DNA of 64,000 bases from Helopsaltes ochotensis (taxonomy: Eukaryota > Chordata > Aves > Passeriformes > Locustellidae): contig VXBM01000418.1 in NCBI GenBank assembly GCA_013400155.1, positions 382,180 to 446,179 of the forward strand, in the 5' to 3' direction. The position numbers were made by a program, and so were the translations under genes. Shown here one piece after another: positions 1 through 11,306 of the stretch (position 1 is the stretch's first letter; the number at the start of each line of letters is the position of its first letter). The notes under the pieces were generated by a model. It made no database searches. It saw only the letters and a program-made list of their open reading frames with translations, and was not told where the DNA came from.

Positions 1-189
1 AGCACCACCGCTCAGTCAGTCCCCAAGCCCTGCGTGCAGCACAGTCCTTTTCTCTGCTTTTATGCCTATTTCTTTTATTAGGGACGGCTTTGTTAGACAC
101 AAGCCGTTATCCGTCTGAGCTGTGTTCAGCTGTCAGGCGCCGGCTGCCTTTTGCTGCTCGTGTCAGCACTCAGCAGAAGGTGGCAGGAA
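1..189. other. Non-coding, no recognised feature
   Basis: Mixed-composition DNA at the window edge. Open frames entering from here are short and match no family I recognise. I see no repeat or regulatory element that I can name. Confidence 0.5.
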
Positions 190-530
190 GGGCTGGAAGT
201 TAAAGCTCCTCAGGTTCCCGGGGTGCTGCCACCGGGGCCCTGCTGGCTTTGCTGCGGGCACGGCCCAGCCCGAGGCAGGGGCACCCACCAGCAGCTCCCT
301 GGGGCCTGCTGCCTCCCCGAACTGCAGCGCCGGGGACGAGGGGGAAGGCAGGGGTGGGGCTGATACCGGGAGCTTCCATCCCCAGGGGATTGCCGGCATG
401 CCGAGGGTCCGCACTGGGGCTGGTGGAAGGAGAGAGGCTTCCGAGAGACCCTGAAGATGCCGCAGGGTTTGCTGCTGCTCTGCTCGGTGTGGAGCCGGTG
501 TTTGTGTCCGAACTGCCGTGCTGGGGATGG
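190..530. promoter_or_regulatory. GC-rich, CpG-bearing block (weak CpG island)
   Basis: About 19 CpG dinucleotides lie between roughly 217 and 520 (counted by eye), while the AT-rich DNA from 1200 onward has almost none. The block is short of the usual island size, and I see no TATA box or clear initiator. Several frames stay open on both strands, as expected in GC-rich DNA where stop codons are rare, so I do not call a gene. It could be a small orphan CpG island, a GC-rich exon of a non-coding RNA, or simply a GC-biased patch. Confidence 0.35.
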
Positions 531-757
531 CTGTCTGTGGGCCACTTCCCACTGCTGTGCTGGATGGAGGGGAACAGCAGGAGCCAGCCTGGAACCTCAG
601 CTGTGGTGGGCAGCTCTGCTGAGAGGGAGGGCATCAGGAGCTGCCAGGCCCTGGGACACTGTCCCCAGCCTTGCCGTGTCGCTGTTGGCTCCTCCTGGCA
701 GCAGCAGCAGCTGCCGGCAGAGCTCAAGAGGAAATTTTTGGAGAGAAAGTTGGTTGG

Positions 758-787
758 TTTCTTTTTTTTTTTCTTCTTTTTTTTTTT
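758..787. repeat. T-rich low-complexity tract
   Basis: Two long T runs broken by short C-containing interruptions. On the minus strand this is an A-rich tract. No AATAAA or target duplication ties it to a retroposon. Confidence 0.85.
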
Positions 788-792
788 CATCA

Positions 793-827
793 GAAAATGC
801 CGATTCGTCAAAAGCAAAACATTTCAC
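793..827. repeat. Copy A of a small dispersed repeat
   Basis: The 21 bp at 793-813 recur at 19472-19492 with only two differences, both at CpG positions (CG here, TG or CA there). Just downstream, 816-826 is the reverse complement of 19454-19464, which lies upstream of the other copy. A 21-bp near-match plus an 11-bp inverted match suggests decayed fragments of one old element with internal palindromic structure. I cannot name the family. CpG decay in one copy fits an old methylated transposon. Confidence 0.45.
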
Positions 828-899
828 AAAAACATCTGGCTTTCAATGAATCTTCCCAGAGAACCTAGCCTGCTAAGCAGATTTTCATTGTAAATCTGT

Positions 900-3800
900 C
901 TGGTTCCCTGCCAGGTCACCTGCGTGGCTCCGTGGCTGCCTGCCAGCACTTGCAGCTCGAAGGTAGCCACACCAGAAACCTGCCCCACATCCCAGGCCTC
1001 GGCTCTCTGGATTTACATCTGCACTGGAACATCCCAGCCCCGAACACAAGGAGAATTCCCAGACAGACCCTCAGGCTTCCAGCAGGCATAGCCCTGGGCA
1101 GCTCTGATGGATTTACATTCTGTAAAAAGTTCAGGCAAGGGAGAACGGGGAGGGAAAAAATGGGGGAGGGGAGATTAAATAAAATATTGATCTGAATTTG
1201 AATGGAAAATTATTTCAAGAGGCTCATGTTTTCTGCAGACCACAAATTCCCAAATTCCTGTAGAAATAAGCCAGTGAGGCTCTGAGGTAGAGATGTGGGA
1301 TATGGGAAGCCAGCTGTATGCTTCCAGGTTAAGTATGTTTATGTATGTCATATGGAAGCAATCTTATTTTTGTGACATATGTATATTTATCCACAAAGCA
1401 AGTACGAGTTATATCACTGGACTTAAGCATTTATTTCATTAGTGATATTTAAAGTAAATTAAAATTAGCATATATGCCAGCTTGTAAAAAAGTTATTCTT
1501 TTCTATATAATTCTCAAACCTAATAAATACCTTTTAAGTAATCTAATTTTTGTGTTTAGTTAGCATACTATGCATGTCCTGTTAATCCTGATTAAATACA
1601 TAATTAGGTGTATTTAAAGTACTTAATTTAAAGTATTAGTGCTTATTTAGACAATAGTTTTCTTATTAAGGGTTAGTTTATTTGTTAATCAAATGTCACT
1701 TAAAATGTAGAGTGGGTGGGAAAGAGTAATTGTATGATTTACTTGAAAGAAAGCTGTAGACAAAGTAGGTGGCAGAGGGTAAACAAGGAACTGTGTGAAT
1801 GAAGATCACTATTATGTGCATGTTTCTAATTTTATCCATGTGCCTCAAGCGAAGAAATGGAAGGGAAGGGAGAAGATCAAAGGCTGGAGCCCAAGCTGGG
1901 TTGGACTGCTCAGCAATGCTCAGCTCTGTGCCGGGAATTTTTAATTCCCTTAATTTTTCTGAAGTAAAGTTTTCACTGTGTAACTGGTGGAAGCCTTTGG
2001 TTAAAGTTCTTGTATCTGGAGAGAAGGTGATGCATTCCCTGCTGGTGAGACACAGTTTGTTACTGTGCCTGCCCTCCCTAAGTGTGGCTGGAGGGAACGT
2101 GGACGAGAGAGCTGGTGTTTAACACTGCTCAGGTTTGGGCTCCCTGGCTCTGTGACAGGCTGGTCACACTGCCTGCTCTTGGACAGGCACTCCCAGGGAT
2201 GCTTACTAGATGGGAAAGTTTGAAAAGGTCTTTTTTCAGAATGTTTGAAATTTTGAGGCTGAGAGCTGTTCTGGGTTTTGCATATGCTCTCATTTGCGTT
2301 CTGCTGATTGTTTTCAGGTTTAATCATAAGGTAAAATCAAAAATTTACATTAAAAATTGTATCGGAATGGATTAAATTGTCAGCAGCTTTCCTCAATGAA
2401 GAAATATTCCTGCTCAATACAGTCTGTCTCTGATGCCTTTGTTAATCGTAATGTGACAAGCAGCCCTTCCCTTGGCATGGCATTGCTGCTTTCCCTTTCT
2501 TTTCTGCACTTCAGACAGTGAGAAAAGTCTCAGCTGACTGGCAGAAGCAGAAGCTGATGAAGTCTCAGCTCCTCTGAAAGGTGGGAGTTGCAGAGCAGCG
2601 AATGGAGCTGCAATCACATTCCACAGCCCCACAGGCTGCCTCTGTGCTCTGGGGATGCTCAGCGCTCCTCTTGCTTCCCGGTGGGATGGTGAAGGGAAGA
2701 GATGGGTATGTCTCCTGTCACTTGTTAATTAATGGATTCTCTGCATCATCCGAGAGCTAAACAGCCCATTTCCAAGTCCAGAATTCTCAAACTGCATTTG
2801 CAACATGCTGAGACATCTCTCTGGCAGCACATGGGGTCCTGACATCCAGGGGGTTTGGGGACTTCTGAAGCTTCCCCTATCTTCAATTTGTCCTGCGTGG
2901 AAAAGGCACGGGGTAATGACAGATGTGAGGCTGATATGGCACTGATGCACAGAATTATTCAGAGGTAAAGTTAGTAATTTATTTTGTCTTTAGGAATTCT
3001 CTTTGTGGACTGCTTGGCGATGGTGGAACTCTTACAAAATCAGAAATATTCGTCTAAGTTCATATTTCCTTCTGGAAGAAGGTTATAACACTATTGAAGT
3101 TTGATCTATAACATGTACAGTTACTGCTTGTAAATCTGGTAGTTAGCATGTCAAACCCCCTTTTATCGGTTATTTCAAGGTTATAGCCAGAACTGAGTGG
3201 GGCTCCAATAACATTCTGGGGAGATTGCACTGAAATCTCTTTCCAAGAAGTATCTGGGCTATCTGCAGGTTGTGTGAAGAATGCCAGGCACTGCACTGTG
3301 CCAAAACATGATAATGGACACGCTCCCATGGAGGCTGCTGTGGCAGAGGCTTACTATTTCTTCCTCTGAGGGAAGATAAGCAATCTTAAAGCTCTGTGTT
3401 TTGACATGCAGGAGATATGTATTTTTGTGGAAGCGGCATGACAGTTATATATGAAATGTTACTGGTCTGTAAAGGCAGACATGGTAACTCTGAGGTTGTG
3501 CATCACTGCTGTCTCGTGTAGAGTAGGTTATTGCCTTCTCTGGGTTGAGAAAAATAGGTATCCTCTAAGTGATATTGCTGGTGTTGTCTTGTGTGACTGC
3601 TTCCGCTCATCTGGGGTGGTACAGCCCCTAAATAAATAACAGACATTTAATTTAGACTCCTTTTTATTAACCCTGTTCAAAGCTCATTTTATTGACGAGA
3701 TAACCAGCTATTAAATAAGTATTTATTTCCCTTTCCCATGTCAAGAATCCTGCCCTGATGCAGAACCAGAGGGAACAGTACAGCTCATTCTAGATCATTA

Positions 3801-4543
3801 TGGCCTTTTCTGGACTTCTGGTGGTTTCTAATGCACTTCTTCATGTCTTGGGGTGCTCCAGCCCCTGTGGTCCCAACCCACTGCAGGAATTCTTCCTGCT
3901 GCTTTGAAGTGTTTGCCAGGTACTGTACAGAGATGAAAATTGGGGCAGTACTCAAAAAGCTTTTGGCATTGATTGCGTTGTAGGCATTTGTACTGGTGAT
4001 GCTCAAAAGTTTCTTAATTGTAATAAACTCATGCTGCTGGACTGCTTTTCCTAATAGTCTCAGACAGAATCCATCTTTCTTTCACTCTCTGTTTCTTTGG
4101 TCTTTACAGGACTTTGTTTTCTATAGGTTAGTAGGATGAATTTATCCATGGAAAATTAGAATGAGTGAAAAACACTTAGGCTTCGAGGTCTTGAAAGGTT
4201 TTTTTTTAATCTTCAAAATTAAAAACTGATATTGTTTTGGAGGTGCGTTGTTGTTGTTGTTAGAAGTACTAATATCTTAAAAAGGAGGAATGGAGCGAGG
4301 AAAGTCCAAAACAAGACTGTCTGTCAAGGAGGAGAAACAGCTTCAGGTTCTCATCCTGATGGATTGAGGGCCTCCTATTTCTTGCACTTGTTGCTACCAC
4401 CAGGCTGTAACCCCTCCTTCTCCCTCCCACCTCTGAGCCCTGTCCCTAAGGACATTCACATGAGTGCATGAAACATTTCTGCTGTATTTTTCAATGGAGA
4501 AATTTCACTGAAGAATTCTCAAAAATCACCTTTTGATTTGCAC
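900..4543. other. Single-copy non-coding DNA
   Basis: No coding potential that I can support. The part from about 1200 to 1760 is strongly AT-rich with many TTAAAT and TTAATT words and almost no CpG; the part from 1800 to 3650 has mixed composition. I recognise no transposon. Short open frames of up to 108 codons overlap on both strands and look random. Confidence 0.5.
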
Positions 4544-4559
4544 TTTTTTTTTTTTTTTT
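4544..4559. repeat. T homopolymer (16 nt)
   Basis: Uninterrupted T run in AT-rich DNA. No retroposon signature around it. Confidence 0.9.
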
Positions 4560-5082
4560 GTCATTTCTTTACCTATCCCAAAATATTATATAGGCAGGAC
4601 TTTGGGTCATGACTCCTTGCAGAATTCATATTTAATATTTCCTTAATATAGAATCTAAATTATTTTTGATAATCTATGTAAAGATTATGTATAATACAAT
4701 TAATTGATGCAAGTGGTTTCAATTCTCCTTAATATGACAAATCTCTAGTGTAAAATATTCTTAGTTAATGATCAACATAAAATAGATAGAGTTCATTTTT
4801 AATGCAAGTACAAGATTTGAATTAATTTGTAGTTACAGCAGAGTTATTAAACTCTATGATATACACACACATACATTCCCTTCTTTTGTTTTTAAAGCTT
4901 TTCACATTGAGCAGATATGATGATGGGGTTGGGAACTTCCTATTTAAGTTCTTTTGCTTTTCCATACTTTACTACTAACAGACATTTCTTTAGGGTTCCT
5001 CTACAATACACTGGTACTTCTTTGTGCTAATATTCTTATAACTGGCATGAATTTTGGTTTGCAGTGACTCATGTTTCCAGTT
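4560..5082. other. AT-rich non-coding DNA, nothing recognised
   Basis: AT-rich single-copy sequence leading into the LTR at 5083. No element or gene seen. Confidence 0.5.
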
Positions 5083-5620
5083 TACCATGATTTAACCTCA
5101 GACAATATCCAAACCCCACACAGGTGCTTGCTCACTGCCCTCTTGATAGGATGGACAAGAGAATCAAGAGAAAACTTGTGCACTGAGAACAGTTTAATAA
5201 TTGGAGGAAAATAATAATGATGATGATGATGACAATAATAATACTAAATTACAATGAAAAGGAAAATAAAAAGAGAGAGGGAAATAAAGCCCAAGAAAAA
5301 CAAGTGATGCAGATAAAAAACACCTGCTCACCACCCCCCAAGGGATGCCCAGCCTGTTCCTAAGCAGTGGACCCCAGCCAGCTTTTCCCCCCAGTTTTTC
5401 TGGTGAGCATGATGCCATGTGCTATGGGAGTTCCTTTTGGCCAGCTGGGTCCTGGCTGCATCCCTTCCCAGCTTCTCCTGCCCCCAGCCCCCTTGCTAGC
5501 AGGGGCAGCATGAGCTGCAGCACACAGCTGAAACATCAGCGTGCTGCTATCATTGTTCTCTCCCCAAAAACCCAAAACACAGCACTCTAACAGCTACTGG
5601 GAGGGAAATGAAGCAGGACA
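5083..5620 (-). mobile_element. Solo LTR of an avian endogenous retrovirus (ERV-L-like)
   Basis: About 538 bp. I recognise it as the reverse complement of an LTR family abundant in songbird genomes, from memory of the family layout. In minus orientation it has in order: a U3 5' end near 5620; a central GC-rich region with the family's GGCCA and TGGC blocks (about 5430-5520); a decayed promoter region around 5390-5410 where the usual TATA motif is lost; an A/T trinucleotide tract (5210-5245); and the U5 end at 5083. No gag, pol or env sequence flanks either side, so this is a solo LTR left after recombination. The flanks CAGTT (5078-5082) and GAGTT (5621-5625) share 4 of 5 bases and may be the 5-bp target duplication. 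Many substitutions and a shortened U3 edge suggest an old insertion. The exact family name is uncertain. Confidence 0.8.
5210..5245. repeat. Imperfect AAT/ATG trinucleotide tract inside the LTR
   Basis: Degenerate run of AAT and ATG units near the U5 side of the LTR, as is usual for this family. It is a component of the LTR, not an independent microsatellite. Confidence 0.8.
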
Positions 5621-8191
5621 GAGTTAAGGCAGTAAGGAGTGCAGGTATGAACCACGGGCCCAGATTCCAGCTGGCTCCAGGGCTCCGAGCTGCCGGTGCA
5701 GCTCCGTGTGGCTGTGCTGGTCCCCAGGCAGGGGGAGAGCCCGGGCAGAGGGCAGCAGGCGTGGCAGGTTTGCACAGGCTAATCTACTTTGAGCAGAGTA
5801 CTAATGCAAGCAAAAGAGAGCACACAAGAGTACTGGTAAGGGATTAGCATAAAACTATGTACATTATCATGGTCTCACTTTCTTAGATTTAATGTGAGTG
5901 ATGTTCTTTAATATTGCTATTAAATTTATAGCAGTGAGATAAGCGTCAAATTTTCTTACAATTGCATTAAAGATGGGGAAAAAATATTGGGAGAGGTGCC
6001 AAATGGAATCTGAATGTTGCTTAAAAGACACGTGGGATGGAAGAAGCAAGTTGCAGGGAACATCTGTTTCTGCTGGACCTTGTCACTTTTCTGTCAGTTG
6101 TAACACTGAGTTAATCAGATTCCTTTAAAAATTGTTGTGTTTAAAATGCAGCACAGATCAAAAATAACTATCCAGTGTGCGGGAGTCTCTACATGTTATG
6201 GAATCGTTTAAAAATGAGAACAGAACTTGGTGTAAATGTATCCCCTTGTATTTCTCCCAATACAGTGTATTAGTGAGAGCTGGAGGGATTTAAAGTGGTT
6301 TTAATCCTCACTGTTCTTTATGTTCTCACTGTTTTACAGGTCAGTGAGCTGCAACATTTGTGTTGTGTTTAAAAATACATATTTTAAGGTATTGGCTAGA
6401 TACCAAAATTTATCCTAAGAATACAATTGAAAATATTCTTTAGTCATAAATGCCTTGTTTGGTTTATTTAGATCTCCAAAGTATATCAACATAGGAGTGG
6501 AAAGCCAGTCTGTGTTACTGCAGGGGCTCTTTGTGTTGGGGGAGCTGTGCCAGGCCCAGAGCCAAAGCAGCCCAAGGGTTTGGGCCAGTGTCTTCTACCC
6601 TGGGCGTATCCTCTTGTTCTCTTGTTGTTTTCTGATGAGTCAAGTCACTCTAGGATGTACTGGGGGAGGAACAAGGACCTCTGTCTTCTCTTGAGATGAC
6701 CAACACATATCCTCTACTACAAATTTCCTAAAGGTTTTCTGAAAGAAGTATTTTTTTTTTTCTGTCATGGTACATTTTGATCCTTCAATTTCCCAACTTC
6801 TTTTTTTTAAACTTTTTTTAAAAAATATTATTCTTATTTTATTCCTTAAGGAAAGGAAATATCTCCTTGAAACATTTTCCACAGAACAAATGTGAATTTT
6901 TCTGAAAACACTTTGATGGGTAAGGTTAGACCTGTGGTATCATAAATTTTTTTTTAGTATGAAAGGAACCATGACAGAAAGTTAAGACTGAATTTTTTTT
7001 TTTCTGGGGCACAAATTTCAATGTAGATGTAATAAGGAATTTAATAGTTTGCTGTATCTCTGTTTATACTCTCTCTACAAATTATTATCTCTGTTTATTA
7101 CTCTAATGTTCAAAATTACAATAAAATATATCTGTTATTGCTGATGAAAGCTTAAGTTAATATCTTAAGAAAGTACTTGGGGAAGTACAGGACCTTTGTG
7201 CTGCAGTTGCAATTGTGCCAATTAATGCAGTGACGTTGTTAAATCTCACAAGCTGCAAGGCATCATAATTTGAGTAAGGGACCTCCAAAGAGACTCACTG
7301 CACTTTGCCTAGTGGTGCTGGTAAATCAGTGGGCAATATTCTCTTCTTTGAGTCAACGCAGACCAAATGTCCCGGTATGGTGCTGGGAGAAGACAGTATT
7401 GCTGGAAAAACTATGCTTAGATGTCTGTAAGTCATACAATTGAGGTCATGATTATTTGCAGTTCACACACCTCGTTGCATTAGTTTTGCAGGACAGGGGT
7501 GTGAATCCTGGTGTGCTGGCTAAACTCCAGTTGGAGGAATTACGTTTTATGCCTGAAATTCCCCTGTAGTTCCAGCTCGATATGTTTCCCATCTTGGTTT
7601 GTACTGTTGCTGTGTAGTGTTAAGCAGCTGACATTTTTAACTCTAGGAATTGCTGCATTCTCCATGAGAGTCTTGTCTGTGATCGTAGGCCAGCACTTTT
7701 CCAAAGACTTGGAGTGAAACCTTTTGTGCAAGAAAAAGTTGATACAGACCTTGTGGAAAAACTCTAGAAGTTTTGTGCGAGTGTGCAATGTGTGAGTTGT
7801 ATAACTCTTTGTCCTTGCACTCCTCCCTGCTGTCCCGTTTGGATGTGTAACCCTTATGGGGCATTCCCAACCACCCAGCAGACACGGATGTGGCACAGAG
7901 GAAAGCCTGAGCTAGGGGAATTTTGGTGGCAGCTTTTAAGAGACCCCTTTGGGAAAGGGCAGTAGCCCAGGAGCAAGCTAGCAGTGCCAAGCACCGCAGA
8001 GGTCTCTCACCATCGCACCTGGCCAATTCCCCGGCTGCGTTTGCACAGGATCCTGCCCACCCTGCCAGGAGCCAAGCCCAGGCCCTGGCTGGGTGTGGAG
8101 TGCTCAGGAGCGACCCTGGTGCAGATAAAGCTCTGCACCAGAGTGACAATGCCAGCCCGGGCCCCTTTCCATCCGCTGCAGGAAACCACTG
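5621..8191. other. Single-copy non-coding DNA
   Basis: A GC-rich patch follows the LTR (about 5660-5770), then AT-rich DNA with several short T runs (about 6750, 6810, 6950 and 6995). From 7850 it turns GC-rich again. Frames of up to 198 codons on the minus strand (7643-8239) have no recognisable domain and compete with open frames on the other strand, so I do not call them genes. Confidence 0.5.
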
Positions 8192-8316
8192 ACAGCCAAC
8201 CCCATGGCCTGGCTGCCAGGTCTGTGCCACTAAATGCAACCCTCATGGCCCAGCTGAGGGGGTTTTGTGTCATGAAATGCAACCCCCATGGCCCAGCTGG
8301 GGGCTCTGTGTGGGGA
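8192..8316. repeat. Three-copy tandem repeat, 40-43 bp unit
   Basis: Three adjacent units begin near 8192, 8234 and 8277. Each contains a CAACCC-like start, a CATGGCC core and a CTG-rich middle, and ends with a TGTG word. Units 2 and 3 are closest to each other; unit 1 is more diverged. This is a short GC-rich minisatellite of local origin, with no coding signal. Confidence 0.75.
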
Positions 8317-10490
8317 CACCAAGCTGCAGGGCCAGGTTCCTCTCTCATGGCAGGTGAGAGCATCGCTCCCCTGGAGCAGCTGCAGTGGCACACACCCTGC
8401 TGTAAATAGGATTGTCTAGGACTGGTCTCTGTTTTCTTTCTTTTTCTTTCCAAAGAAGAGGCCGAGATCAAAAGCCTCTACCCAATCAGTCAGGCTTTAA
8501 TCAAATGAAGCACTTGAGCACATGCCTTACGTTAAGCACATAAGGATTATTGCTGATTTCAAGGAGATAAACACATGCTAAAGCAGGGACTCGGATCTGG
8601 TTCATGGCAACCTCATATCCCCAAGCCTGTCTGTAACACAGGCTGCTTCACCCTTTCGTTTGCTTCAGAGCAAGGTGAACACGCTGTCTGATCCAAAATA
8701 AGCAGATGAAGGTATTAAAACACTAAAGACTTGTTGCTTTGAGAGCAGTTTTAATTAAAACACAGGTAAAATAGAAAAGCTCTGTGTCACTTATATAGGC
8801 TTTGTAATACGCATCCTATCATGGCATCTAAACAGACCATTATCTCCTCAGAACTTCTGTGATGAGTCAGAATTTGTTTTTTCACTCCTTTCATTTCAAT
8901 TTGGGAGGCACTCACAAGGACAATATGCACAGAGGGCTGACACTGTGCACACAAAGAGCATAACTTCCCACCTCCCCATCAATGATTAGTTTAAAAATTA
9001 AATGTTTTTGAGATCTTTTGCTTAACTGGAAGTTACTGTGTATCAGAATATAGTGTTTGCATAACATTTATATAGTATTCTATGGTTATTGCTGCATGCA
9101 AGGCAGGTTCTGCAAACTATTTTCAGGTGAATCCTTGTTTCCACTTCTAAGTTTGTACATTATTTTCATGGTTGTTTTTCTATTAATGACACAACCAGGC
9201 AATGAATCCCAGCTTCCAAAAGCAGAAATAGTGAGTCTAGGAGAAGTCATGGGGTTAACATCCTAACTTAGAGTCTTGGTCTACCTTTAATTGAAGTGGG
9301 TGTCCTCAGCAAGTGGCTTCTCCCATTAGAAATTATTTTCTGCCAGAAATCTATATTCTGTCATACCCAATTATGCACCCTACTAATCAACAGAGAACTT
9401 GGTAGCACCCCAACATGGAGAAGTCTGCATCTGTTCTAAATCCTGCCCTTCTAAGCAGGATTATTGCCAAGCACTGTGAAGATTGCTTAGCTGGGTACAA
9501 AAGATGCTGTACCCTAGCCAAATGAGGGAAGTAATTCTGATTTTATTTGAATGAGCTTATTTTATTGGATAGAAAGAAGTAATTGAATTATGTAAAATAA
9601 AACAAGGTTCTGTGTTTTTAAGAAAAAAATCAGCAAATACTACCTCATAAAAATCTCCTGAAGAAACAGAATGCAAGGGTCTTTGGCAGTTCAAATATCT
9701 GATATGTTTTTATGCTTCTCTGAAAGTACTACTAGGTGTATTTTTGACTACAGTAGTAGCCTCCTATCAGCTCATTTATCAAACCTGTCAGGTGTTAAAA
9801 TGTTTAAGCATATGCTTACTGTTAAGCACTCGAGCATTAAAACCCATCCCAACCAACTGCTTAAAGTGTTCTGTGGGACAGTTCTGGCTGGTGCCTGGTG
9901 CCCATGCCAGGAGTACAGGAATAAATTGTGATTTGGGGGGTTTTTTGGTGACATCCTCAGTATTTCTATGTTTATAGGTCACCTTGGAGGCACCAGCTCT
10001 ATCTCTGAACTGAAGAAGGTTCTGAGGAAGCCCACAAGACACCAAACAGCTTCCTGGGTGAAGAAAGATTAAATAGATCAGCACTTTTTGGCTTAGAAAA
10101 GAGATGGCCATGAGCAGATGAGGCAGGTGTGCAAAACAGAGAGGTGGGAAGGATTGTTCAAGAACTAGTAGGTGTTGTGCGAAACAGGTAGCAGGTTTAA
10201 AATTTAACTTCCTTGTAGAAAAAAAGCCCTTGTGGTTTTTTTCTACCCATCATCTCAGAATCTCAGCACACAGAACACTGTGGAGGCCAGAAGTAAGAGT
10301 AACTTGACCAGGAATTCAATAATGTGAAGTGCATATAGTCCACTGAGTGCACGCAGATCTGCAGCACATCACAACCTGCTGGCAGCATGAGGACCTGGCT
10401 GGGCTGCAGGTACTCCTCCCGTGGGCTGTATCCTGTCACCAGGCCCTGCTGCCCTTTTGGAATAACTGCAAGGTGGTTGTGTTGGCATGG
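8317..10490. other. Single-copy non-coding DNA
   Basis: Mostly AT-rich. No recognisable gene, and no transposon until the CR1 tail at 10526. Overlapping short open frames around 9670-10110 lie on both strands and match nothing that I know. Confidence 0.5.
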
Positions 10491-10495
10491 TTTTA

Positions 10496-10514
10496 TTTTG
10501 TTTTGTTTTGTTTG
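10496..10514. repeat. (TTTTG)n short tandem repeat
   Basis: About four TTTTG units just upstream of the CR1 tail; they may have arisen within the retroposon. Confidence 0.8.
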
Positions 10515-10525
10515 TCCTTTCAAAA

Positions 10526-10569
10526 CCTGGATGATATTCAAGGCCGTTCTGTGGTTCTGTGATTCTGTG
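10526..10569 (+). mobile_element. CR1 LINE 3' end (truncated fragment)
   Basis: Three consecutive 8-bp units, GTTCTGTG, GTTCTGTG and ATTCTGTG, fill 10546-10569 exactly. Short NTTCTRTG repeats are the hallmark 3' end of avian CR1 retroposons. Immediately upstream, 10526-10544 reads like the CR1 3' untranslated motif (CTGGATGAT, then TTCAAGG) with a small deletion. CR1 copies are almost always 5'-truncated, and I cannot see where this one starts; it might extend upstream towards 10380. It carries no ORF2 coding sequence. Confidence 0.65.
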
Positions 10570-11277
10570 TATATTCTTCCAAAGTGTAGGAATTTTTTTT
10601 CACATGAAAATAGCAAAGTATGACTCAGTCATCCATTCCTCTGTTCCCAAGTGGTCACAGGACAGTGTTGGAGAGGCTGCTACAAGGTGAGGCTGGTGGA
10701 AACAACTTTTAAAAATTCAGCTGAGCTGTTACTGTGCAGGCCAAACTACAGCATGTTTGATGAAGGTGCCAACTCTCTCTCCCCACTGCACTGCTGCTAA
10801 CAGCTCTACTTGGTTTACTGCAGGATGGGAAGCTCTGGAGTATTTTTGAAATTGAGATGTGTTTTCCAAAACAGAGATGCTATAAATGTGGCATCTGCCC
10901 AATATACTGTTCCCACCCCTGAAGGTGCCCTGCCAGCGTTGGAGCACTCCCCCTGTTCACCAGTCCTGTGTGGGAAAGGTGGATGGTGCACCTCGCAATG
11001 GGTTTGGTTAAGCACTGAGAACTCCTCTGTGGTTTTACACTACTATTAACAAGCAAGTGGTCTCTAGGCTGGCACAGGAGCTGGAACTGCTGTGCAGGCA
11101 CGGGGGAATGGCTCTCCAGACAGGGTGCAGCAGGGGGATGCTGCACGTGCAGCTGGGCAGCACACCTTACCTGTGCCACAGTTATTCTACTTTTCCCCTT
11201 ACCATCCTGAAAGGATCAAACCCAATGGAAATATTTCACGTCTGAGATGTACTTTCTCATTATCGGAAAGATTTGGG
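10570..11277. other. Single-copy non-coding DNA
   Basis: Moderately GC-rich around 10900-11170 with short open frames on both strands. No gene or repeat recognised. Confidence 0.5.
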
Positions 11278-11306
11278 AAAAAAAAAAAAAAAAAAGAGAG
11301 AGAGAA
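11278..11306. repeat. A18 run followed by (GA)n
   Basis: Eighteen A followed by about five GA units. Simple sequence; I see no retroposon body upstream. Confidence 0.85.

Noticed and set aside
200..893. Long open frames on both strands (205 and 214 codons)
   Set aside because: They run through a GC-rich block and the T-rich tract at 758-787, giving homopolymeric lysine or phenylalanine; they overlap in several frames and match nothing known.
7643..8471. 198- and 154-codon minus-strand frames
   Set aside because: Overlapping frames in GC-rich DNA containing a tandem repeat; no recognisable domain, and the opposite strand is open too.
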